This document shows positions 47,498 through 55,727 of a DNA stretch of 64,000 nt, one piece after another. Each line of letters opens with the position of its first letter. The stretch's first letter is position 1. Below the pieces are notes generated by a model, which was not told the DNA's origin, did no database searches, and saw only the letters and a program-made list of their open reading frames with translations. Position numbers and translations under genes: made by a program. The stretch spans positions 124,001 to 188,000 of the forward strand of contig NZ_ANAH02000066.1 of the NCBI RefSeq assembly GCF_000335475.2, written 5' to 3'. Origin of the DNA: Cystobacter fuscus DSM 2262. GTDB taxonomy: Bacteria > Myxococcota > Myxococcia > Myxococcales > Myxococcaceae.

Positions 47498-48096
47498 CTA
47501 CCCCTTCATGGTGTATCGGATGATGCGCTGGCGCCCGCTCCCTGATGCTGGCGTTGAGCTGGAGGCGGGGACACTGCTTTCCTGGCGAATGGACTCACCC
47601 TCCAACTGGGCGTCGGCGGCGAGCTCGTACACGAAGGAGAGGGGCTGGCTGCGCATTTCCTCGTACGTCCACCCCGCGAGGCGGGCGACCCGGACCACGA
47701 GCCCGTGGAGCGGGTCGCCCGTCAGTTTCCCCGGGCGTTCTCCAGGGCCTTGGCGGGGTTGATGGCGGCCATGCACGCGTTGGACACCTCCGCCACACCA
47801 GGCCAGTCGAGCACCTCGTCCTCGGTGAATAGCGGGGCGACGGCGTTGGGGAGGAAGACGCAGGTGGCCACGACGCGCGCGCGGAAGTGGAGGGCGCTCT
47901 CGGGATCCTTCTCCTCGCCTCCTGCCGCGTCGAGTCCCTTCTCCTTGAGGGACCGGAGGAGCTTCTCCAGGACGGAGTCCGGGGGGCGGCGTATGACGAG
48001 CTCCACGGGGCCGTCGAGACCCTCCACCTTGAGGCGGGTGTACTCCCGCCAGGGGGCGCGGAGGAGGCTGTGCTTGATGCTGGCGACGTCGGACAT
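47498..48096 (-). CDS. Tail assembly chaperone GT fusion made by -1 frameshift
   Basis: A second frame overlaps the end of the G-like gene. If ribosomes slip by -1 at 47731-47725, the 124 residues of G continue with 75 more (LTGDPLHGLVVRVARLAGWTYEEMRS at its start), ending at TAG 47500-47498. This G/GT arrangement before the tape measure gene is conserved in lambda-like and other siphoviruses. The interval given spans the whole frameshifted product. The T part has no start codon or ribosome-binding site of its own. Confidence 0.75.
47722..48096 (-). CDS. Tail assembly chaperone (G-like)
   Basis: 124 residues (MSDVASIKHSLLRAPWREYT ... ACMAAINPAKALENARGN). Length and position between the tail tube and tape measure genes fit gpG-type chaperones. 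AGGAGA precedes the ATG. The gene ends with the slippery sequence one codon before its stop. Confidence 0.8.
   Translation of the reverse strand: MSDVASIKHSLLRAPWREYTRLKVEGLDGPVELVIRRPPDSVLEKLLRSLKEKGLDAAGGEEKDPESALHFRARVVATCVFLPNAVAPLFTEDEVLDWPGVAEVSNACMAAINPAKALENARGN
47725..47731 (-). other. -1 programmed frameshift site GGGAAAC
   Basis: In frame 0 the mRNA reads CGG GGA AAC TGA, so G GGA AAC fits X XXY YYZ. Slippage by -1 continues into the frame that encodes the T-like extension. Lambda uses GGGAAAG at the same place. Confidence 0.8.
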
Positions 48097-48134
48097 GGTG
48101 TTCTCCTGGGGTGGGTGAGCGGTTGGGTGAATCG

Positions 48135-48569
48135 TCAGATGGGCTCGAATTCGTTGATGCCGAACTCGATGGAGACGGAGACGAGGGTGCCCGCCTCCAA
48201 CGTCATGGGGTAGCTGCCAATGACGCCCTCGTAGCGCACGCCCTGGGTGCCCGCAGCACCGTCGGGGTTCTCCACGCAGACCACCCAGATGGGCTTGCGC
48301 GCGGCGTAGGCCGTCTTGATGGTGGTGAGGATGGGGCTGTCCTTCACCACGTCCAGCTCGAGCGTGCCCTTCATGGTGCGAAAGCCGGGGCTGTACTGCA
48401 CGAGGCCCTTGGTGTTGTTGAGGTACTTCAGCTCCCGCAGCTCCATGGAGTCCGGGATGTCGAACTTCTTGAGCGTCTTGGGCTTGTTGGCGTCCGACAG
48501 GGCCTCCGTCTTCGTCGCGAGGACGTGAATGGAGTACAGGTGGGCTTCGATGACTTCGGGCGTGGGCAT
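48135..48569 (-). CDS. Major tail tube protein
   Basis: 144 residues (MPTPEVIEAHLYSIHVLATK ... VSVSIEFGINEFEPI), ending with the beta-rich SYPMTLEAGTLVSVSIEF pattern of tail tube proteins. AGGAG upstream of ATG. The neighbours (gp10-like upstream, chaperone downstream) support the call; there is no tail sheath gene. Confidence 0.8.
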   Translation of the reverse strand: MPTPEVIEAHLYSIHVLATKTEALSDANKPKTLKKFDIPDSMELRELKYLNNTKGLVQYSPGFRTMKGTLELDVVKDSPILTTIKTAYAARKPIWVVCVENPDGAAGTQGVRYEGVIGSYPMTLEAGTLVSVSIEFGINEFEPI

Positions 48570-48581
48570 GGCGTGTCACTC

Positions 48582-49007
48582 CTACTGGGTGAGGCGGGCG
48601 ATCTCCCGCATGAGCACTTGGCCCACCGACTTCTTGAGCTGGCGGGAGATGCCCTTGGTGGCGCGGCGCAGGAAGTCAGGAGGCGGCTTGAGCGCGTCGC
48701 CCCAGTGGAAGCCCTGGTGGATGGCTCCGGCAGCGGGGTGCGCGTACCCACAGGTCCACGTGGAGGACTTGCGCTCGGGGTTGTAGAGGGGGCCGTCGAG
48801 GAAGGCGGTGTCCGCGAGGTTGAGCGGATCGCCCGGAGCTCCACCGCGGGGGACGAGGAAGAGGGAAACGTCGAGGATGCGCCGGGTGGCGTCGCGCAGG
48901 GGGTGGTCCAGGGCCCGGAGCACCTCCTGGGCGTTGTCGCGCAGCTGGCGCAGGGCGGTGGTGTCCACCGTCACCTTCACCCGGATGCGTCTGTTGCGGC
49001 GCGCCAT
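48582..49007 (-). CDS. HK97 gp10-like head-tail/tail completion protein
   Basis: 141 residues, basic N terminus (MARRNRRIRVKVTVDTTALR) and a HK97-gp10-like core (HPLRDATRRILDVSLFLVP, GYAHPAAGAIHQGFHW). Such proteins complete the tail end that joins the head. A start-associated element replaces a ribosome-binding site. Confidence 0.65.
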   Translation of the reverse strand: MARRNRRIRVKVTVDTTALRQLRDNAQEVLRALDHPLRDATRRILDVSLFLVPRGGAPGDPLNLADTAFLDGPLYNPERKSSTWTCGYAHPAAGAIHQGFHWGDALKPPPDFLRRATKGISRQLKKSVGQVLMREIARLTQ

Positions 49008-49024
49008 GCCCCAGCAGAAGGGGC
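49008..49024 (-). promoter_or_regulatory. Start-associated element, gp10-like gene
   Basis: GCCCCTTCT then GCTGGGGC before ATG; GCCCC pairs with GGGGC (5 bp, loop TTCTGCT). Confidence 0.6.
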
Positions 49025-49133
49025 GGGCGGTTGGCCTGGGACGTGCTCAGAGGCCTTCCGGCGCACGGGCAAACTCCCGTGCACCGAGGGGCGCGATAGG
49101 GAGCGCCCGGTCCGAAAGGCGGGAAGGTGGTCT

Positions 49134-49331
49134 ATGGGCGGAAACAGACGGCAGCAATTGGCGGCGAGGCTCCTGAGGGCAGAGCGGGCACTCCAGGAGG
49201 CGCAGAGCGGGCTTGATGGAACCGACGGCTCAAGACTGCGCTACTTGGTTGCTCGGGTGGAGCATGCCGAGGCTGACCGGGCAGTCACAGAGACTCTGCT
49301 CGTCGCAGATATGGCGCTACGTCTCCGGTAG
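49134..49331 (+). CDS. Small helical protein on the strand opposite the late operon
   Basis: 65 residues (MGGNRRQQLAARLLRAERAL ... EADRAVTETLLVADMALRLR), rich in Glu/Ala/Arg helices. GGGAAGGTGG precedes ATG. Its last 15 bases overlap the end of the convergent gene. Real coding is plausible but not proven. Confidence 0.4.
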   Translation: MGGNRRQQLAARLLRAERALQEAQSGLDGTDGSRLRYLVARVEHAEADRAVTETLLVADMALRLR

Positions 49332-50144
49332 ATCAGTGGTTTTCGGCCCTGCCTGAGGGGGCCCTACGCCCACAGGCAGGAGATCGGCTCGCATAGCGTC
49401 CTGGAGCATCCGAAGATGCCCCGCCGCTTCATCGAGAGCCTTCGAGTGTTTGCTGTAGTAATCGCCGACACCATCCATGCCCTTGGTCATTTCGCTGACG
49501 TTTGCTGCGACATATGCATTCCCAAGGCTGTCGCAGGCCTTGAATGCCAGATCACGGACAGTGTCCGTTATGAAAATCCCCTCCAGAAGTAGATAATTTC
49601 TGGCCTTGGCAACATCTACTCGACCGTCTTGTATCTTTCTTCGTCTGAGGTAGGCTTCAAGTCGCCTAATGCCCTCGTGGCGATCGCGCTCCAGGAGATC
49701 CAGTGTTTCCTTCTTCTCCTGTCCAGGGGCTCTCGCTTCATCAAGCACCTTGGCAAAGTCTTCAAGACTGTATTTTTCGAACGTGGGCGCATAGCCGGCA
49801 CCCATGAGGCTGCCCACAGAGCCTTCGGCCTTCAAAAGCAGCTTAATCAACTTGGAGTAGACGGTGTGGGTCTTTGTTGTTGAGAGCTGCGCACGGAGCA
49901 TTTGTTTCTGCATCTCGTGGCGGATGATCTCGACCTGCTGGGTTGCCTTCATCTGTATTTCGGATTTGTGGCGCTCGAGCTGGCTCTGCGACTCGAGCTG
50001 GAGCTGGGTCTTGTATGACTCAAGACTCGTCTGCGTGCTTCGGTCCAGAAGTCGCTTGAAGGATTCGACGAAGAGCCAGCTAAACAGAGCGGCCGACGGG
50101 GCGCCTGTGAGCATCGCAAGCAACCAGTCTTTGACTGAGTCCAT
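49317..50144 (-). CDS. Membrane-anchored coiled-coil protein, lower-GC cargo gene
   Basis: 275 residues. One N-terminal membrane segment (LLAMLTGAPSAALFSWLFVE), a long coiled coil (about 35-90, QLQLESQSQLERHKSEIQMK), then a helical domain with no recognised family. Codon use and GC are unlike the adjacent structural genes, and it splits the head-completion cluster from the tail genes, so it is an insertion of accessory cargo. Function unknown. Confidence 0.75.
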   Translation of the reverse strand: MDSVKDWLLAMLTGAPSAALFSWLFVESFKRLLDRSTQTSLESYKTQLQLESQSQLERHKSEIQMKATQQVEIIRHEMQKQMLRAQLSTTKTHTVYSKLIKLLLKAEGSVGSLMGAGYAPTFEKYSLEDFAKVLDEARAPGQEKKETLDLLERDRHEGIRRLEAYLRRRKIQDGRVDVAKARNYLLLEGIFITDTVRDLAFKACDSLGNAYVAANVSEMTKGMDGVGDYYSKHSKALDEAAGHLRMLQDAMRADLLPVGVGPPQAGPKTTDLPET

Positions 50145-50251
50145 CTTCGTCTCCTCTGAGAAAGTGCTGGGGCACGGGCGACGATAGCCAATCGCGGAAT
50201 GAGACTACCGTCCAGAAATCGGGCTGCGCCGAATGGTGCAGGTGATCGCGC

Positions 50252-50674
50252 CTATGAGCGGGAGGAGTACGCGATGCTCACATTGATCGACCAGCGGGGC
50301 CGCCCCGCCTCGTCCTCGCCGAGGTGCGTAGGCCCGCCGTCCTCGACGTCCACGCGCACGTAGCCCGGGGGGTGAGCGTCGTACAGCACCTCCCAGGCCG
50401 CGCGGGCCCGGGCGCTCCCCTCGGAGTAGCCGTCCGGGCCGCGCGCGGCGCGCACCAGCACCGTCACCGTGCAGCGGTGGAGCGCCGTCCCCGCGTTGGC
50501 CAGGTACTTCTCCGGCTTCTCCCCGCCGGAGAACCGGCACGCGATGAAGGCGTCCGGGGCTCCTGGGGGGTAGGGCCCCGCGTAGAGTGTGGGCAGGCCG
50601 TCCGCGAGGGTGCCCAGGCCCGCCGCCTCGAGCAGGCGCGCCACGTCGAGTTCCACGTCCTTGAGCCGGCTCAC
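50252..50674 (-). CDS. Phage minor capsid / tail terminator-like protein
   Basis: 140 residues (MSRLKDVELDVARLLEAAGLG; VRAARGPDGYSEGSARARAAWEVL; WSINVSIAYSSRS). The pattern and place suit a tail terminator or minor capsid protein. The GTG start overlaps the preceding stop (GTGA). Confidence 0.6.
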   Translation of the reverse strand: MSRLKDVELDVARLLEAAGLGTLADGLPTLYAGPYPPGAPDAFIACRFSGGEKPEKYLANAGTALHRCTVTVLVRAARGPDGYSEGSARARAAWEVLYDAHPPGYVRVDVEDGGPTHLGEDEAGRPRWSINVSIAYSSRS

Positions 50675-51000
50675 ACCACCACCTCGCTGTGGTCGAAGGC
50701 GCCGGTCTCCAAGTCCTTGCGCTCGTAGGAGTTGAGGGCCCGGCGGCTCGCCGTGTAGTCGGCGGGGTTGGTGCCGGGCAGCCACAGCAAGTCCCGCGGG
50801 CCGAGCTGGGCGGTGGTGAAGAGCGTCCCCTCGCACACCACCTGCTTGCCCTCGGCCGACTTCACCAGCCGGGCGCCGGGCTCCCACCGGCAGGGGTGGG
50901 GCTCGGGCGGGCCGAAGTCCTCGCGTCGGCCGTTGTCCACCATGCGCACGAAGCGGCGCAGGTGGAGGGTTTCCTTCAGATCCTCGGCAATGAGACTCAC
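50671..51000 (-). CDS. Phage head-tail joining-type protein
   Basis: 109 residues (MSLIAEDLKETLHLRRFVRM ... AFDHSEVVV), beta-rich. GTG start overlapping the upstream stop (GTGA), so coupled. Most likely a head closure (stopper) protein by gene order; no direct motif. Confidence 0.6.
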   Translation of the reverse strand: MSLIAEDLKETLHLRRFVRMVDNGRREDFGPPEPHPCRWEPGARLVKSAEGKQVVCEGTLFTTAQLGPRDLLWLPGTNPADYTASRRALNSYERKDLETGAFDHSEVVV

Positions 51001-51662
51001 GCATGCCTCCGTCCGGGCTTCTGGTGGGGTGCGGCGAGCTGCTGGGCCAGCAGGGGCACCGCGCTCGCGTCCGCGCGCCAGGTGACGGAGGCCGAGCCCG
51101 TGGCGCGGGAGACGACATTCAAGTCCCGCCCGGCCACCCGGTGGAGCGCGGTGAGTGTGAGCAGGGCCGCCTCCTCCAGCTCCGCCGGCAGCTCACTCGC
51201 GAGGGTGCTGTCCGGGTCCGCCTCGAGCGCCAGGGCCACCTGCCCGGGCGTCCGCCAGCCCGCGTCGAAGGTGACGACAATTTCCCCGGTGTCCCAGGCG
51301 CGCAGCGGGGTGGGGACGATGCCCCGCGTGGCGCTGCCGGTGAAGGGCCAGGTGCCGCGCCGGTGCACGAGGCGCCCCGCGCGGGGGCAGTCAATGGCCA
51401 CGTCCCCCGCGGGCAGCTCGGCGCCGCGCACGTGCACCGAGCGCAACTGCCGCACCGCGCCCGCGCGCAACCAAACGTACACGCCGCCCTGGCCCACCAC
51501 CGTCTCCTCCACCCCCTCACGAAGGGAGGCCGGGTAGCCGAGGAAGTTGGCCACGGCGCGGGAAGCGGCGAGCACCAGGCCGGGCAGCTCGGCGCCCGTG
51601 GGGGGCACCTTCAGGCGCTCTGCGGCTCGGGCCAGGGTGGTGAAGTCTTCAGCGAAAGGCAT
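50997..51662 (-). CDS. Phage head-tail connector-type protein
   Basis: 221 residues (MPFAEDFTTLARAAERLKVP ... LAQQLAAPHQKPGRRHA). The layout ELPGLVLAASRAVANFLGYP, VYVWLRAGAVRQLRSVHV and the C-terminal helix LEEAALLTLTALHRVAGRD is that of gp6/gp15-type connectors. GAGGTG lies before the ATG. Confidence 0.65.
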   Translation of the reverse strand: MPFAEDFTTLARAAERLKVPPTGAELPGLVLAASRAVANFLGYPASLREGVEETVVGQGGVYVWLRAGAVRQLRSVHVRGAELPAGDVAIDCPRAGRLVHRRGTWPFTGSATRGIVPTPLRAWDTGEIVVTFDAGWRTPGQVALALEADPDSTLASELPAELEEAALLTLTALHRVAGRDLNVVSRATGSASVTWRADASAVPLLAQQLAAPHQKPGRRHA

Positions 51663-51742
51663 GGCGGCACCTCGAAATGGAAAGCCGGGGAGACTGCCCG
51701 GGGCGGGCGTCCTCCCCGGCTGGTGACTGACGGGCGCCGGGG

Positions 51743-52204
51743 TTACCGAGGGGCGGGCAGCGTCTCGTAGCCGCCGAGCACCACGTGGGCGGCCACCGTC
51801 TGTTTAGGGGAGGTGCCATCGGTGAATCCCACCACCACCTTGACGCGCGCCTGGGTGTGCCCGGCGGGCACGCGCCCCAGGGAGAAGTCGACGCGACCGC
51901 TCTTCTCGTTCCCGGTGAGGGAGACGGAGGCGCCCTCGTAGGCCGTCCAGGTGGGGTTGTCGCCGCCCGCGCTCGTCTCCATGGTGAAGACGTGGCTCTG
52001 GGCGGTGGGGTTGCCGGTGGCGGTGCCCGTCATGGCGGTGAGGACGGCGCTGCGCGCGCCCTCGAGGGAGAAGGCGTCTCCGTCCGTGTACGTGTTGGCG
52101 GCGAGCGTGGCCGGCGAGTAGCCCTTGGGGCCGCTCGCATCCGCGAGGGTGCCCACCGCGGAGAGGTACGCGCCGAAGTCGTTGAGGGAAGGGTGCAATG
52201 CCAT
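51743..52204 (-). CDS. Phage structural protein, possibly capsid decoration
   Basis: 153 residues, beta-rich with an Ig-like look (YEGASVSLTGNEKSGRVDFS; QARVKVVVGFTDGTSPKQTV). It lies directly after the major capsid gene, the common place for a decoration protein. CCAGGA precedes ATG. No family recognised. Confidence 0.55.
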   Translation of the reverse strand: MALHPSLNDFGAYLSAVGTLADASGPKGYSPATLAANTYTDGDAFSLEGARSAVLTAMTGTATGNPTAQSHVFTMETSAGGDNPTWTAYEGASVSLTGNEKSGRVDFSLGRVPAGHTQARVKVVVGFTDGTSPKQTVAAHVVLGGYETLPAPR

Positions 52205-52274
52205 ACGAAGTCCTGGGGTGAGAGGTGAAGAGAGGACGCACCGGGTCCGTGCCGCACCCGGCGCGGCACGGGCG

Positions 52275-53513
52275 TCACTGGAAGGTGAGCTCCTCGATGA
52301 CGGCGAAGGTGTTGTTGTAGCGCAGCTTCACGTCCACGTAGGTGATGCCCTTGAAGGTGGCCAGATCCTGGGAGAACTTCGGCTCGCTCATTTCGACGAT
52401 GATGCCGTTCTCGGGCGCCTCGCCGCCGCCAAATGCCATGCCGAAGGTGGCGGTATCCCAGAGGCCGAAGATGATGAAGTCCTTCCCGCCCTTGCCCTTG
52501 CCACTGGTGCTGTCGGTGACATGGAAGGGGTAGCCGTTGAGCATCCCCTGATCCAACTGCTGCCGGAAGACCCAGCCGGCGTTGTCGCGCAGGCTCTTGA
52601 GCGCCATCAGCGTCTTGCTCGTCATCACCCAGCCCGGCTTGGCGCCCTGGAAGGTGTGCTTGCTCTCGCGCACCAGGCGCTCGGCCTTGTCCAGGGCGGT
52701 GATGATCGCGGCGAGGTTGGCGCTGGTGATGGGAACCGTGAGCGAGAACTTGTTGGCCGCCACGATTTGCCGCACCAGCCCGAGGGGGCGCGGGCCCGTG
52801 CCGTCACCCACGAGGCATTCGAGGTCCGCCTTGAGGCCGATGGCGGCGAGCAAGTCGTCGGTGAAGGTGGCCTCGCTGCCGAGGAAGCTGGGATCGCGCA
52901 GCATGTCCTTCGTCGGCTCGATGAGGCCCATGCACTTCTTCGGCGCGAGGATGACCATGCCCGTGTCGATGTTGCTCGGCGTGGGCGACTGGCCCGGTTC
53001 GACGAACTCGGCCGTGGCGCCCGAGTTGAGCTTGCCCAGGTTCTTCTTCGAGCCGTGCACCGCCTCGACGCGCACGCCCGCTGCCTGGAGCACCATGACG
53101 TCGCGGAGCATGCCGATGATGTCGGTGCTCCACTCCTCGGACATGAGCGCGCCGCCAGTGGTGACCACCGCCCCGTTGGGCCCCTCCGCCTTGGCGGCGA
53201 AGCGCGAGCCCAGCTCCGTCGCCGCCTTGGCGGCCGCGTCGGCGAGCGTCTGATTGACGTGCCCTCCGGCCGCGGCCGCCTGGAGGTAGCTGGCCTTCGC
53301 CGACAGCCCGAAGAACTGCTTGAGCGTCTTGCGCCGCTCGCCCGGGGTGGCTCCCGCCGATGGGGCGGGGGCCGGGGCGGGAGCCGCGGGCCGCGCGGCG
53401 AGCTCGTCCGCGACGCCCTTGGAGATCAGCGCGTTGAGTTCCTTCTGCTTGGCCTTGAGCTGCTTGGCCACCTGCTCGTCGATGTACTTCTGCTGCTCGG
53501 GGGTGAGCTTCAT
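52275..53513 (-). CDS. Major capsid protein (HK97 fold)
   Basis: 412 residues. N-terminal coiled scaffold domain (PEQQKYIDEQVAKQLKAKQK), a Pro/Ala linker, then the HK97 shell: GAVVTTGGALMSEEWSTDII, GAKPGWVMTSKTLMALKSLRD, QGMLNGYPFHVTDS, DFIIFGLWDTATFGMAFGGG, LATFKGITYVDVKLRYNN. Order and length fit phage gp5-like capsids that carry their own scaffold. It follows the S78 protease gene, which would remove the N-terminal part. Confidence 0.92.
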   Translation of the reverse strand: MKLTPEQQKYIDEQVAKQLKAKQKELNALISKGVADELAARPAAPAPAPAPSAGATPGERRKTLKQFFGLSAKASYLQAAAAGGHVNQTLADAAAKAATELGSRFAAKAEGPNGAVVTTGGALMSEEWSTDIIGMLRDVMVLQAAGVRVEAVHGSKKNLGKLNSGATAEFVEPGQSPTPSNIDTGMVILAPKKCMGLIEPTKDMLRDPSFLGSEATFTDDLLAAIGLKADLECLVGDGTGPRPLGLVRQIVAANKFSLTVPITSANLAAIITALDKAERLVRESKHTFQGAKPGWVMTSKTLMALKSLRDNAGWVFRQQLDQGMLNGYPFHVTDSTSGKGKGGKDFIIFGLWDTATFGMAFGGGEAPENGIIVEMSEPKFSQDLATFKGITYVDVKLRYNNTFAVIEELTFQ

Positions 53514-53555
53514 GGTGAGACCTCGGGAGAGAGGGGAGGGGTAATGGGTGCTGGC

Positions 53556-54320
53556 TCAGCCGCACACGAAGGGCGAGCGGAAGCGCTTCAGGGACTTCGC
53601 CTCGGTGGGCGCCTCGGCGGGAGGCGCGGGCGGCTCGTCATCTCCCTTGCCCGCCTCCTCCTCGGTGTCGGTGGGGTCCTCGGCCGGTTCCTCGGCCTTG
53701 GCGGCCAGGGCCTGGGTGAGCTTGCCGAGGGCCTCCACGAGAGGACCCAACTTCTCGTCCAGGAGCGCGCCCAGGTCCTGCCCTTCGGCGTCCTTGCCCG
53801 ACTCCTCGGGAGGCGGGGTGGGGGCGTCGCCATTCTTCTTCTGTTGTCCTTGGTTCTTCACGCGGCAGGCCTCGGGGTTGGCGGGGATGTTTGTGATTGA
53901 GACTTCGAGCAACTCGCACTCCTCGTAGTCGAGCCCGCCCTCGGCGTTCGGCTCGTACTTGGAGAAGCGGAAGAAGATGGAGCAGGTGCTCAGGGTGCCC
54001 GCCTCCACCTTGGCGCCCACCTCTTTCGACAGGTTGCCGATGCCGTCGAAGGCGGGCTCCATGAACCACTCGTCCCCCTCCTGGAAGACGCGCGCGGTAC
54101 CCAGCGCCGGAACTCCGTGCTGGTGGTCCCAGAGCAGGACGGGGTTCTTCTCGAAGGACTGCGTCTTCAGCGCGCCAGTCCGTACCCTGTCGTTGTGCCG
54201 GTCCAGCACGTCCGAGGTGATGCGGAACACCGGCTTGCCGCTGGCGCCTTCGGACTTGCGCACCAGGTGGCCGAGCGACTTGAGCACGCCATCGGTGGGC
54301 GGGGTGGGAGGCAGCTTCAT
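53556..54320 (-). CDS. Prohead protease (S78 family)
   Basis: 254 residues. The protease body covers about 20-160: DVLDRHNDRV, LLWDHQHGVPALG (catalytic His), LSTCSIFFRF (nucleophile Ser in TCS) and LLEVSITNIPANPEA, typical of HK97 gp4. The C-terminal about 90 residues are acidic, Pro-rich and low complexity (EEPAEDPTDTEEEAG). The start ATG has an intact start-associated element and no ribosome-binding site. Confidence 0.9.
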   Translation of the reverse strand: MKLPPTPPTDGVLKSLGHLVRKSEGASGKPVFRITSDVLDRHNDRVRTGALKTQSFEKNPVLLWDHQHGVPALGTARVFQEGDEWFMEPAFDGIGNLSKEVGAKVEAGTLSTCSIFFRFSKYEPNAEGGLDYEECELLEVSITNIPANPEACRVKNQGQQKKNGDAPTPPPEESGKDAEGQDLGALLDEKLGPLVEALGKLTQALAAKAEEPAEDPTDTEEEAGKGDDEPPAPPAEAPTEAKSLKRFRSPFVCG

Positions 54321-54337
54321 GCCGGAGGAGAAGGGGC
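54321..54337 (-). promoter_or_regulatory. Start-associated element, protease gene
   Basis: GCCCCTTCT then CCTCCGGC before ATG, spacer 8. GCC/GGC can pair (3 bp). It fills most of the 19-base gap after the portal gene stop. Confidence 0.6.
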
Positions 54338-54339
54338 GC

Positions 54340-55704
54340 TCAGCCCTTGGCAGGCCCGCGCGGGGGCGGCTCGTTGTGTGGCTCGGGGGGCCCGTCCTGC
54401 ACGGGCTGGGCGCCTGGCAGGGGCTGGAAGCGCACGCCGTTGAGCTTCGAGTCCGGGGCCAGGCCCGCGAGTTCGCGCGCCTCATTCATGAGGACATGGG
54501 GGCCGTAGGCGCTCGTCATCGCCTTGAGGCGCCGCTCCCAGGAGTGGGGGCGCGGGTCGTCGTACTCGAGCACGGCGTCCCGGTCGACGAGCGGCACGAG
54601 GCGCAGCTGGTACTCGGTGCGCAGGAACTCCAGCCGCGGGAGGGTGGCGTACTCCGCCAACGTGTACTTCGCCTCCTCGCTCGTGCTGCGGTTGGCGCTG
54701 GTGAGATCGCCCACCAGCTCCGGGGGCACGTTGTACACCTGGCGCACGTAGTCGCGCAGGGACTTCTCGGCCTCCACGAGCTGGAGCGCGCGGAAGTCCT
54801 GCTGCACCTGGGAGAGCGTCGTCTTGCCATTCACGAACCAGACGAGCCCGGCCGAGTCCGGGCCGCTGAAGCGCTCCTCGTACTTGGCGCGCAGGTCCTC
54901 GACTTCGTCCTCGCCGTCGCCCGCAGTGCCGCCATCCACGCCGACGATGGCTGCCGGCAGGCCGCCCCGCTCGAAGGTGGACTTGAGTGTCTGTTGAATG
55001 GCCTCGGACGCGTCGAGCTCGTCCCCCAGCGCGAGGCCCCGGCCGACGCCACGCGCGTGCAGGTTGTCCGGGTCCAGGTGGCGCAGCCACACCATCTCCG
55101 AGCGGGACACCATGCCGGAGAAGTTGTTGTAGACGACGAGGTAGCCCGCGCCCGTCTGGGTGGGCGTCTGGAGGACGCACGCGGGGGGCACCACCTCGTA
55201 GCCCACCACCGAGCCATACGTGGAGCGGCGCAGCCAGAGAAAGGACTCGCCGGGCAAGTCGAGGTGCAGCTGCTGCACCTTGCGCAGGGAGCGGCCAGTG
55301 AAATCGGGGTGGGGGTGCTCGAGCAGGGTGAGCAGCTCGTGGGTGTCGAGCTCCACCAAGTCTCCCCGGGCGAGTCCCTTGGCCTGCACATGGTGGCGCT
55401 CGAGCGCGCCCGTCCGGGTGCGCGCCTCCGTGCTGAGTCTCTTGCACGTGGCGAGCAGCGCCTTGCCCTTGGGTGTGGTGGCCTTGAGCACCCGCCACCG
55501 GGGCGTGGCCACGGACTCCGCCACCGTGTCCGCCACCGCGCGCAGCCAGCCGTTGGTGCGGTAGGCCGAGCACACCGCGCGAGAGCCGCGCCGCGGGGTG
55601 AAGGGGTTGATGGGGATGCCGTGGACGAGCGGACGTCCGCTGCCCGGCAGGAGAAAGCCCGCCAGGGCCGCCTTGAAACGGGTGCCGAAAGAGGGGCGCG
55701 CCAT
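54340..55704 (-). CDS. Portal protein (HK97 gp3-like)
   Basis: 454 residues. Typical elements: AYRTNGWLRAVADTVAESVA, LLTLLEHPHPDFTGRSL, FLWLRRSTYGSVVGYEVVPP, VWLRHLDPDNLHARGVGRG, and RQVYNVPPELVGDLTSANRS near the end. The start ATG at 55704 follows a start-associated element. It lies between terL and the protease gene, as in HK97-like modules. Confidence 0.92.
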   Translation of the reverse strand: MARPSFGTRFKAALAGFLLPGSGRPLVHGIPINPFTPRRGSRAVCSAYRTNGWLRAVADTVAESVATPRWRVLKATTPKGKALLATCKRLSTEARTRTGALERHHVQAKGLARGDLVELDTHELLTLLEHPHPDFTGRSLRKVQQLHLDLPGESFLWLRRSTYGSVVGYEVVPPACVLQTPTQTGAGYLVVYNNFSGMVSRSEMVWLRHLDPDNLHARGVGRGLALGDELDASEAIQQTLKSTFERGGLPAAIVGVDGGTAGDGEDEVEDLRAKYEERFSGPDSAGLVWFVNGKTTLSQVQQDFRALQLVEAEKSLRDYVRQVYNVPPELVGDLTSANRSTSEEAKYTLAEYATLPRLEFLRTEYQLRLVPLVDRDAVLEYDDPRPHSWERRLKAMTSAYGPHVLMNEARELAGLAPDSKLNGVRFQPLPGAQPVQDGPPEPHNEPPPRGPAKG

Positions 55705-55721
55705 GCCCGCCGAGAAGGGGC
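55705..55721 (-). promoter_or_regulatory. Start-associated element, portal gene
   Basis: GCCCCTTCT then CGGCGGGC before ATG, spacer 8, GCCC/GGGC can pair (4 bp). Confidence 0.6.
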
Positions 55722-55727
55722 GCGCGG

